NCBI GenBank assembly: GCA_902475785.1
Contig: CABSAN010000062.1
Span: 1 to 11,786 of the forward strand
DNA: 11,786 nt
Source: an uncultured Collinsella sp.
GTDB lineage: Bacteria > Actinomycetota > Coriobacteriia > Coriobacteriales > Coriobacteriaceae
Reading direction: 5' to 3'
This document shows positions 1 through 6,527 of the stretch, in pieces. The first letter of the stretch is position 1; each line of letters opens with the position of its first letter. A program made the translations under genes and the position numbers. The notes under the pieces are model-generated. The model had not been told where the DNA came from. It was given only the letters and a program-made list of their open reading frames with translations, and did not search any database.

Positions 1-2
1 CC

Positions 3-740
3 ATGGGCTTCTTTGACAAGATGTTCGAGAAGAAAGAGTGCGCGATTTGCGGTACCGAGCTGGGACTTTTGGGAAAGACCAAGATCAACGAAGGCTACCT
101 GTGCAAAGAGTGCGTCGGCAAGCTCTCCCCCTTCTTTGGCGGCTATCGTTCCAGCACCGCGGACGATATCCGCGAGCAACTCGCCTACCGCGAGGCCAAT
201 GCCGAGCGCCTGGCCTCGTTCAACCCCACGCGCACGCTCTCTGCCGGGCGCACCAACATCATGCTCGACGAAGACGCGGGCCTGTTGATCATTACCTCGC
301 AGAGCCGCTGGCGCGACGCCAATCCCGACATCATCGAGTTCTCACAGGTACTCGGCTGCGATATGGATATCGACGAGCATCGCACCGAGATTTATCGCGA
401 GACCAAGGACGGCGAGCGCGAGAGCTACAACCCGCCGCGCTACGACCTGGATTACGACTTTAATCTGACCATCCACGTCAACACGCCGTACTTTACCGAG
501 ATCAACCTGCGCGTGAACGACTCCGCCATCGATCAGCGCGGTTCCATCGAATACCGCGAGGCCAAGCGCCAGGCAACCGAGGTCCGCGACGCGCTGATGC
601 AGCTGCGCCAGGAGACGCGCGACAGCGTCGTGGCCGCCAAGGCCCCCAAGACCGCGGTCACCTGCCCCTTCTGCGGTGCAACCACCATTCCCGATGCCAG
701 TGGGCGCTGCGAATACTGTGGTGGCGCCATCGGCGCATAG
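3..740 (+). CDS. DUF4428-like double zinc-ribbon protein (hypothetical)
   Basis: A 245-residue protein with no signal peptide or membrane segment, so probably cytosolic. The N-terminus has a compact zinc ribbon with C13/C16 and C34/C37, and the spacing and 'LGLLGKTKINEGYLC' style resemble DUF4428 modules. The middle (about 75-185) is a beta-rich domain I do not recognise. A basic helical stretch (185-215) leads to a second ribbon with C221/C224 and C236/C239 at the extreme C-terminus. The ATG at position 3 begins almost at the window edge, so the upstream RBS cannot be seen and a longer product is formally possible. However, the 'MGFFDKMFEKKECAICG' start is typical of this family. It is followed after 24 nt by another zinc-ribbon gene and then an SPFH gene, suggesting one operon. 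A scaffold or adaptor role on membranes is inference only, and no catalytic motif is visible. Confidence 0.85.
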   Translation: MGFFDKMFEKKECAICGTELGLLGKTKINEGYLCKECVGKLSPFFGGYRSSTADDIREQLAYREANAERLASFNPTRTLSAGRTNIMLDEDAGLLIITSQSRWRDANPDIIEFSQVLGCDMDIDEHRTEIYRETKDGERESYNPPRYDLDYDFNLTIHVNTPYFTEINLRVNDSAIDQRGSIEYREAKRQATEVRDALMQLRQETRDSVVAAKAPKTAVTCPFCGATTIPDASGRCEYCGGAIGA

Positions 741-764
741 CCTCCGGCACGGAAAGGACCGATC

Positions 765-2087
765 ATGGCCTTCGAGAGCGTCAACTATCAGTGCCCCGCG
801 TGTGGCGGCCCCCTTCACTTTGCCAGTGCCGAGCAAAAGCTCGTCTGCGACTACTGCGATTCGCGTTTTGAAGTCGAAGAAGTCGAGGCCCTCTATCGCG
901 AGCGCCAGGACAAGGCAGATGCCAAAGCCGATGCCGCAGCCGCGGCCCCCAAGCCTGCTGTCGACGATGCCGTGCAGGAGCTGGCTCAAAACGCCAGCTA
1001 CATCTGCTCGTCGTGCGGTGCCGAGCTGGTCTCGGACGGCACCGTCGCCGTCACCACCTGTCCGTACTGCGGCAACCCCGCCGTGGCACCCGGCCAGCTC
1101 TCGGGCGATTTCTCACCCGACCTGGTGATCCCGTTTAAGCTCGAGCGCGACGACGTTATGGCCGCACTCAAGGGGCACTATAAGGGCAAGATCCTACTGC
1201 CCAAGAGCTTTGTCACCGGCAACCACATCGACGAGGTCCAAGGTGTCTACGTGCCGTTTTGGCTCTACGGCGCCCGCGTTGACGGCGAAGTGCACTTTGA
1301 CGCAACCAACGAGACCGTGACTGAGGAATCCGACCGCACTGTAACGACCACCGACCACTACGATGCCTACCGTAAGGGCAATATCTCGTTTAAGCGCGTG
1401 CCCGTCGACGGATCGTCCAAGATGCCCGACGGCCACATGGATGCCATCGAGCCGTTTGACTACGACGCGCTGCGCCCGTTTTCGGTCGCGTATATGCCCG
1501 GCTACATCGCCAACCGCTATGACGAGGATTGCGAAACCTGCAAGGCGCGCGCCGAGCGCCGCATGGAAGAAAGTACGATCTCGGCCCTGCGCGAGACCGT
1601 CGTCGACGAGTATGACGACGCTACGGTCGAAAGCAAGCAGCTCGACTACACCTGGGAAGACAGCGACTACGCCCTGTTCCCCGTGTGGATGCTTTCCACC
1701 TCGTGGAACGGCAAGAGTTATCTGTTTGCCATGAACGGCCAGACCGGTCGCATGGTCGGCGAGCTCCCCTGCTCCAAGCCCAAGCTCGCCATCGCCTCGG
1801 TGCTGTTCTTTGTGATCGGGTTTGTCCTCTCCCAGATTCTCTTTATGGGTGGGAATGCCTTCGATCCGGACTACCTCACTTTTGACGTCGAGGGCATCCT
1901 CATCAACATCGTCGCGCCGTTGATCATCGTGGTCATCGCAGACGTGCTGCTGGTGAGCCAGCTCAAGACGGCCAACGAGGCCACCCACGCCGATTGCTAC
2001 TGTGGCGAGCTCGACCTGACCGAGAAGCACGACGCCTTCAGCCACACCGAGACCACCGTTGTCATGAAGGACAACAAGGACGATTAG
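765..2087 (+). CDS. TFIIB-type zinc-ribbon membrane protein (YdjG-like)
   Basis: A 440-residue protein. Two zinc ribbons lie at the N-terminus (C10/C13/C28/C31 and C81/C84/C99/C102), separated by an Ala/Lys-rich linker (about 46-75). A soluble domain follows with a 'YVPFWLY' motif near 162-168, seen in the family commonly annotated as TFIIB-type zinc ribbon-containing protein. Two hydrophobic segments (about 341-361 and 377-399) anchor the C-terminus in the membrane, and a short acidic tail follows. The ribbons resemble TFIIB but there is no cyclin fold, so a transcription-factor role is unlikely. The start is supported by GGAAAGGA at 751-758, 6 nt upstream of the ATG. Domain order resembles B. 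subtilis YdjG, which works with the SPFH protein YdjI and PspA, and here too an SPFH gene follows (gap 48 nt). The similarity is by domain architecture from memory, not an alignment. Confidence 0.88.
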   Translation: MAFESVNYQCPACGGPLHFASAEQKLVCDYCDSRFEVEEVEALYRERQDKADAKADAAAAAPKPAVDDAVQELAQNASYICSSCGAELVSDGTVAVTTCPYCGNPAVAPGQLSGDFSPDLVIPFKLERDDVMAALKGHYKGKILLPKSFVTGNHIDEVQGVYVPFWLYGARVDGEVHFDATNETVTEESDRTVTTTDHYDAYRKGNISFKRVPVDGSSKMPDGHMDAIEPFDYDALRPFSVAYMPGYIANRYDEDCETCKARAERRMEESTISALRETVVDEYDDATVESKQLDYTWEDSDYALFPVWMLSTSWNGKSYLFAMNGQTGRMVGELPCSKPKLAIASVLFFVIGFVLSQILFMGGNAFDPDYLTFDVEGILINIVAPLIIVVIADVLLVSQLKTANEATHADCYCGELDLTEKHDAFSHTETTVVMKDNKDD

Positions 2088-2135
2088 CCATTCTGACCAA
2101 TACCACCCGGCCTTTGACGAGAAAGGAAGATCACC

Positions 2136-3377
2136 ATGGGACTCTTGAGAGCTGGATTGGGAGCTGCCGGCGGCGTCATGGCCGACCAGTGGAAAGAATT
2201 TATCTATTGCGAATCGATGCCCGCTGACGTCTTGGCCTGCAAGGGCAGCAAGCGCACCGGCGGCCGCAGCTCCAACACGCGCGGCGAGGACAACGTCATC
2301 TCCAACGGCTCGGTCATCGCCGTCAACGACGGCCAGGGCATGCTCGTGGTGCAAAACGGCAAGATCATCGAGGTCGCGCTGGAGCCTGGCGAGTTTGTCT
2401 TTGACACCGGCAGCGAGCCAAGCGTCTTTAGCGGCAACCTGGGCGACTCCATCAAGGAGACGTTCGCCAATATCGGCAGCCGCTTTACCTTTGGCGGCGA
2501 CGCGGGCAAGGACCAGCGTGTCTACTTTATCAACACCAAGGAAATCATCGGCAACAAGTACGGCACCGCCTCGCCTGTGCCCTTCCGCGTGGTCGATAAC
2601 AACATCGGCCTGGACGTCGACATCTCCGTGCGCTGCAACGGCGAGTATTCGTACCGCATCACCAACCCGCTGCTGTTCTACACCAACGTATGCGGCAACG
2701 TGACCGATAGCTACACGCGCGACAAGATCGACAGCCAGCTTAAATCCGAGCTGCTCACCGCCCTGCAGCCCGCCTTTGCCAAGATCTCGGAGATGGGCAT
2801 CCGCTACAGTGCCATCCCCGGCCACACCACCGAGCTCGCCCGCGCGCTCAACGAGGTCCTCTCGGCCGACTGGCGCGACCTGCGCGGCGTCGAGATCGTG
2901 AGCTTTGGCGTCAACTCCATCGCCGCCTCGCAAGAGGACGAGCAGATGATCAAGGACCTGCAGAAGGCCGCGGTCATGCGCGATCCCACCATGGCAGCCG
3001 CCAACATCGCCAGCGCTCAGAGCGATGCGATGCGCGCAGCAGCCGCCAACCCCAACGGCGCGATGGCCGGCTTTATGGGCATGGGCATGGCAGGCGGCAT
3101 GGGCGGCATGAACGCCAGCCAGCTGTTCGCCGCCGGCCAGGCACAGCAGCAGGCTGCCCCACAGCCGGCTCCGACACCCGCCCCCGCACCGGCTCCCGCC
3201 GCTGCCCCTGCGGCCGGCACGTGGACCTGCAGTTGCGGTGCCACCAACACCGGCAAGTTCTGCCCCGAGTGTGGCAGCCCCGCACCCGCCCCGGCACCGA
3301 CCAAGTGGTTCTGTCCCAACTGCGGCAGCGAAAACGGCGGCAAGTTCTGCAGCAACTGCGGAACGCCCAGGCCCTAG
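2136..3377 (+). CDS. SPFH-domain protein with two C-terminal zinc ribbons (YdjI-like)
   Basis: A 413-residue protein of the SPFH/'virion core protein' family, related to the stomatin-prohibitin-flotillin fold. These proteins oligomerise on membranes without needing a transmembrane segment. The fold spans about 20-290: the 'CESMPADVL' beginning, a beta-rich core with 'KIIEVALEPGEFVFDTG' around 76-92, the 'FINTKEI' strand, and the helical 'QLKSELLTAL' and 'GIRYSAIPGH' stretches. A Gly/Met-rich low-complexity region (about 309-327) and a Pro/Ala linker (about 340-361) then lead to two zinc ribbons. The first is C365/C367/C376/C379, with an unusual CxC first pair. The second is C393/C396/C405/C408. 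GAAAGGA at 2121-2127 supports the ATG at 2136. Together with the preceding zinc-ribbon membrane protein it forms the recognisable core of a Ydj-type locus, probably acting at the inner face of the cytoplasmic membrane. Lipid or stress specificity cannot be read from the sequence. Confidence 0.9.
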   Translation: MGLLRAGLGAAGGVMADQWKEFIYCESMPADVLACKGSKRTGGRSSNTRGEDNVISNGSVIAVNDGQGMLVVQNGKIIEVALEPGEFVFDTGSEPSVFSGNLGDSIKETFANIGSRFTFGGDAGKDQRVYFINTKEIIGNKYGTASPVPFRVVDNNIGLDVDISVRCNGEYSYRITNPLLFYTNVCGNVTDSYTRDKIDSQLKSELLTALQPAFAKISEMGIRYSAIPGHTTELARALNEVLSADWRDLRGVEIVSFGVNSIAASQEDEQMIKDLQKAAVMRDPTMAAANIASAQSDAMRAAAANPNGAMAGFMGMGMAGGMGGMNASQLFAAGQAQQQAAPQPAPTPAPAPAPAAAPAAGTWTCSCGATNTGKFCPECGSPAPAPAPTKWFCPNCGSENGGKFCSNCGTPRP

Positions 3378-3394
3378 CCCCTCTACCTGGTAAT

Positions 3395-3420
3395 TGGCGG
3401 GGAGGTCCGCCACCCCCGCA
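3395..3420 (+). terminator. weak GC-rich hairpin between the SPFH and lipoprotein genes
   Basis: GCGGGG at 3397-3402 can pair with CCCCGC at 3414-3419. An alternative pairing uses GGCGG with CCGCC inside the same stretch. No run of T follows. This could be a partial terminator or an mRNA-stability hairpin that lowers or separates expression of the lipoprotein gene, but the structure is short and ambiguous. Confidence 0.25.
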
Positions 3421-3458
3421 TTTGCTTCTATGGGTTTCGTTCGATAAAGGAGGACACC

Positions 3459-4301
3459 ATGAAGACAACGTTCAAAAAGTCCGTACTCGCATTTCTGACA
3501 TGCGTCCTGGCGCTCGCCTTTGCCCTGACGGGCTGCAGCGGCGGCGGCAAGGACCCCAAGGCCAACTTCGTCGGCAGCTGGCAGTACTCGGGTGGAACCT
3601 TGGACGGCGAAGAGCTCACCGATGAGTACATGGATATGCTCAAGGAGTGGGGCCTCAACTGTATCCTGATTCTCGACGAAGACGGTACGGGCGTCCTCGA
3701 CATGTTCCTTGAGGTCGCCGATCTGAAATGGGAGGCCAAGGACGCCACCACCGTAACGATTACCGCCGAAGATGAGTCGCACGACCTGAAGCTCAAGGAC
3801 GACAAGCTCGTCCTCGAGGTGGAAGGCGACAAGCTTATCTTTACGAAGTCCGACAAGGATCTGTCCGGTACGGTGAAGAAGGATCGCGAGGCGGCCGAGA
3901 AGGAAGAGGAGATCGATGAGGCCGTCGAAGACGACGATGTCCAGAGCGTCGAAATCTCCCCCGCCGTCACCGTCGCCGATGACGATCTGTGCACCATCAC
4001 CATCACCGAGAAGTTCAAGGACGACTGGGGCGACATCGGCTTTGTCGTTAACATCACCAACAAGAGCGACAAGGACCTGACCTTCTACGCTCCTTCCGGC
4101 AAGACCAACGTCAACGGCACCATGAAGGACCCCTGGTTCTCGGCTCACCTGATGCCCGGCACCAACGCCACCGAGGAATTCACGTTCTCGAACGGCGAGC
4201 TTGACAGCCTTGACGACCTGGTCAACACGACCATCGGCATCGACGCCTACCTGACCGATTCCTACGAGGACGTCGCCTCTTACACCGCAACCATCGCGTA
4301 G
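3459..4301 (+). CDS. secreted lipoprotein, unknown function
   Basis: A 280-residue protein with a classic lipoprotein signal: basic N-terminus (KK at 6-7), hydrophobic core (about 8-22) and lipobox LTGC with the lipidated cysteine at C26, followed by a Ser/Gly-rich tether. The first mature domain (about 37-130) is beta-rich, begins 'FVGSWQY' and has a DEDGTG turn, like small lipocalin/DUF4923-style modules. A highly charged linker (about 138-162, many E/D/K) separates it from a second beta-sandwich-like domain (about 165-280) reminiscent of DUF4352-type Ig folds ('GFVVNITNKSDKDLTFY'). The RBS AAAGGAGG (3446-3453) is the strongest in the window. The 81-nt gap from the SPFH gene and the strong terminator after it make it the last gene of the + strand run. 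Acting outside the membrane as partner of the cytosolic SPFH and zinc-ribbon proteins is an inference from position only. Confidence 0.9.
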   Translation: MKTTFKKSVLAFLTCVLALAFALTGCSGGGKDPKANFVGSWQYSGGTLDGEELTDEYMDMLKEWGLNCILILDEDGTGVLDMFLEVADLKWEAKDATTVTITAEDESHDLKLKDDKLVLEVEGDKLIFTKSDKDLSGTVKKDREAAEKEEEIDEAVEDDDVQSVEISPAVTVADDDLCTITITEKFKDDWGDIGFVVNITNKSDKDLTFYAPSGKTNVNGTMKDPWFSAHLMPGTNATEEFTFSNGELDSLDDLVNTTIGIDAYLTDSYEDVASYTATIA

Positions 4302-4318
4302 CGGCACGTAACATCAGC

Positions 4319-4342
4319 CGCGGATTGGCGGACACATCCGCG
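4319..4342 (+). other. accessory hairpin before the main terminator
   Basis: CGCGGAT (4319-4325) is complementary to ATCCGCG (4336-4342), giving a 7-bp stem with a 10-nt loop just after the lipoprotein stop codon. No T-run follows. It probably protects the transcript end or is part of a two-hairpin terminator region. Confidence 0.4.
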
Positions 4343-4349
4343 CACACCA

Positions 4350-4390
4350 GACGGGGCCGCAGGAGTTGATCCTGCGGCCCCGTCGTTTTT
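4350..4390 (+). terminator. strong rho-independent terminator after the lipoprotein gene
   Basis: A perfect 15-bp stem is formed by GACGGGGCCGCAGGA (4350-4364) and TCCTGCGGCCCCGTC (4370-4384) around a 5-nt loop GTTGA, followed by G and TTTTT (4386-4390). It terminates the rightward four-gene run. It lies between converging genes, but the opposite strand has no T-run after the stem, so it should work mainly rightward. Leftward transcripts from the response-regulator gene would meet the hairpin without a U-tract. Confidence 0.95.
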
Positions 4391-4410
4391 ATGCCGATAC
4401 GCAACGAGCG

Positions 4411-5031
4411 TTAGCGCTCCATGTTGGGAACGATGCTGCCCTCGGTCACCGCATGCACGGCCAGGCGCATGATGTTGTCGTAGCCGGTCTTGCTCAGGAT
4501 CTGCGAGATGCGACGCTTGATGGTGCCCTCGCTCATAAACAGCTCGGCCGCGATCTCGCGGCGGCTTTTGCCCTCGCAGGCAAGGCGCAAAATCGATAGC
4601 TCGACATCGTCGAGAGCTGCCGTGCCCGAAAAAATGCTCTCGGGCGGCTTGGGAAACGTGCAATAGCCCGCCAGCGTGGAGCGCATCACGGCGAACAGCT
4701 CGTCGATACCGACGTTCTTGTACACAAAGCTATCGACGCCCGCCTCGCGCGCCTGATCGACAAAGGTGATCTCGGGCATGCCGGTCATGATAATGATGCG
4801 GCACTCGGGCAGTTGCTCCTTGATGCGCGCCGCCGCCACGATGCCGTTGGAATCATGCTCGGTGCAGACGTCCATCAGTATCATGTCCGGGCGCTCCCTG
4901 AGCGCGACACCTAAGGCCTCGGAGGCATCGGCGATCGAGGAAACAACGGTCATATCGGGCTGGTCGCCAACGGAGCGTGCCAGGCTCTCGCGCGGGATGG
5001 CCTGGTCTTCGACTATAAGGACGCGAATCAT
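4411..5031 (-). CDS. NarL/FixJ-family response regulator (LuxR HTH)
   Basis: A 206-residue two-domain regulator. The receiver domain (about 1-120) has the acidic pair E8/D9, the phosphoacceptor D54 in 'ILMDV', T83 in 'IMTGMP' and the conserved lysine K105 in 'VYKN'. The LuxR-type helix-turn-helix (about 138-195) includes 'LSILRLACEGKSRREIAAEL' and the recognition-helix region 'SEGTIKRRISQIL'. Phosphorylation of D54 by the upstream kinase would be expected to favour DNA binding as a dimer. The ATG overlaps the kinase stop codon in an ATGA (5028-5031), so translation is probably coupled to the kinase gene. It is the last gene of the leftward operon. Targets cannot be predicted from this window; autoregulation is possible but no operator is evident. 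Confidence 0.95.
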   Translation of the reverse strand: MIRVLIVEDQAIPRESLARSVGDQPDMTVVSSIADASEALGVALRERPDMILMDVCTEHDSNGIVAAARIKEQLPECRIIIMTGMPEITFVDQAREAGVDSFVYKNVGIDELFAVMRSTLAGYCTFPKPPESIFSGTAALDDVELSILRLACEGKSRREIAAELFMSEGTIKRRISQILSKTGYDNIMRLAVHAVTEGSIVPNMER

Positions 5032-6527
5032 GAGCTTCTCCTTTGGACCGTGGCGTTGGAGCCCAGCGGGATGGACACCTCAAGCGTAAAGGGCGGGGCG
5101 GCGTGGACCTCCAGGCTGCCGCCCAAATCTTGTGCGACACGCCTCATACCAGGGATACCCGTTCCCTCGCGATACGATACGGGGGCCGGGGACCCGTCGT
5201 TAGAAATCGTCATGCGCGCGACGGCGCCAGCATCTGCCCCCTCCTGCCACAGGCGCACGTGGACCCGATGCGCCTGCGCATGCTTGGTGGCGTTGGTCGA
5301 GGCCTCGCGGATAATCTGCAAAAAGGCCGCCGCAACACGCGCGTCCTCAGGCAGCGCCCCCTCTACATCAATCTGCACGCTCACCAGGCCAAAGGCATGA
5401 ATGATATCGCCAAGCTGCTCTGCCGGCTCGCTGTCGCCGCCGCTGCGCAAGTCGTCGGAGATTGAGCGCAGCAACGGATCGATCTGCTCGATCGACTCGT
5501 CGTCCAGGCGCCCCTCCTCCAAATAGCGATGGAGGATGGACAGGCGCTGCCCGATCACATCGTGAACGCGGGCGCGCATACGTAGGCAGGCCGCATTGTC
5601 GGCAACTTTTTTGACTTCTTCGATCTGGGCTTGGAGCTCTTGGCCCGCAAGCTCAAGCAGGTGGTTGGCTTGCGCCAAGCGGTCATGAGCATGCGCGTAC
5701 TCTGTCACATCAAGACCGATAATGCGCTCGAACGAACGGCCCGAAACCATAACACGATCGCACACAAATAGGCGAATCTCGGCGGGAGAGACCTCGACCA
5801 CCGCCCGCGCCTCGCCAAAGCGGTCCAGATTAATCCGCACACGGTTCCTGCTGCTTTCGGGCATTTGCATGCTAAGTTTGCGCAGGTCGTTCCACGTGCT
5901 GCTCATGTCGCGTAGATCGGTTGGCATATGAAGCTCCACCAGGTTTTTACGCATGCAGCGGTTCATGAGCAGCGGACGGCCCCTCGGGTCTAGATACAGG
6001 ATGCCCACGGGAATCACGTTGATGGTCTCGATCGTCGAGAACGTGGTGATATCCTCTTGGCGGTTACGGACGTCCATCAAGAGCGCCGCGATGGAACGGA
6101 ACAGGAAGAACGCTCCCTCTGCGATAAGGACAACGGTCCACGCCGAGCCCATGGCAAAAACCACCGGCGGTGTAACGGCGACAACAAGCAGCAGCTCGAC
6201 CAGCATGACGGGGCGACGATAGTGCACCATAAGCACCACGCCACAGGCAAAGATCGCGGCATTGAGCCACAACGCTCCGCCCATTGCCCTGGCGCAAACG
6301 TCAAGCGGCGCCACCAGATGCGAGCCAGACGACGCGAACAGGATAAGCGCCGAAATCATCAGATGAAGCACAAGGCTCGCCTCGTAGGCGCAAATCACCT
6401 TACGGTTATAGGACGAGCGGCGCGACGCGATAAGCGGAACGTGAATGGTCTGCAAGCACGCCGCCAGGGCAAAGGCCACGTCGAGCGCAACAATTTGAGG
6501 AAGGATGAGCGAAATCTGCATCGTCAC
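5028..6527 (-). CDS. membrane sensor histidine kinase (HisKA_3/NarX-DegS-like)
   Basis: A 499-residue sensor. The N-terminal third is hydrophobic, with about five membrane segments (roughly 8-33, 45-65, 82-101, 108-126 and 129-150). A PAS-like region follows (about 160-275, 'VIPVGILYLDPRGRPLLMN' and 'IIGLDVTEYAHAHD'), then a coiled-coil linker (275-315). The dimerisation/phosphotransfer helix carries the phospho-accepting H322 in 'VHDVIGQRLS'. The ATPase domain shows the N box with N412 in 'REASTNATKHAQA', the 'ISNDG' motif (441-445) and the glycine-rich 'GTGIPGMRRV' (455-464). All active-site motifs are intact, so it should autophosphorylate. The start is uncertain: a GTG at 6527 overlaps the preceding gene's TGA (GTGA), while an in-frame ATG lies two codons on (6519-6521). 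The response regulator begins inside its stop codon, which makes the pairing near certain. Confidence 0.95.
   Translation of the reverse strand: MTMQISLILPQIVALDVAFALAACLQTIHVPLIASRRSSYNRKVICAYEASLVLHLMISALILFASSGSHLVAPLDVCARAMGGALWLNAAIFACGVVLMVHYRRPVMLVELLLVVAVTPPVVFAMGSAWTVVLIAEGAFFLFRSIAALLMDVRNRQEDITTFSTIETINVIPVGILYLDPRGRPLLMNRCMRKNLVELHMPTDLRDMSSTWNDLRKLSMQMPESSRNRVRINLDRFGEARAVVEVSPAEIRLFVCDRVMVSGRSFERIIGLDVTEYAHAHDRLAQANHLLELAGQELQAQIEEVKKVADNAACLRMRARVHDVIGQRLSILHRYLEEGRLDDESIEQIDPLLRSISDDLRSGGDSEPAEQLGDIIHAFGLVSVQIDVEGALPEDARVAAAFLQIIREASTNATKHAQAHRVHVRLWQEGADAGAVARMTISNDGSPAPVSYREGTGIPGMRRVAQDLGGSLEVHAAPPFTLEVSIPLGSNATVQRRSS

Noticed and set aside
765..2087. The TFIIB-type zinc-ribbon protein as a transcription factor
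   Set aside because: It has two ribbons and two C-terminal TM segments but no cyclin repeats or DNA-binding fold. The TFIIB label reflects only ribbon similarity.
1194..4307. A 1037-codon open frame on the minus strand opposite the zinc-ribbon, SPFH and lipoprotein genes
   Set aside because: It lies antisense to three well-supported genes with zinc ribbons, an SPFH fold and a lipobox, and its own translation is Val/Gly/Asp-rich without domains. High GC with third-position bias commonly keeps the opposite frame open.
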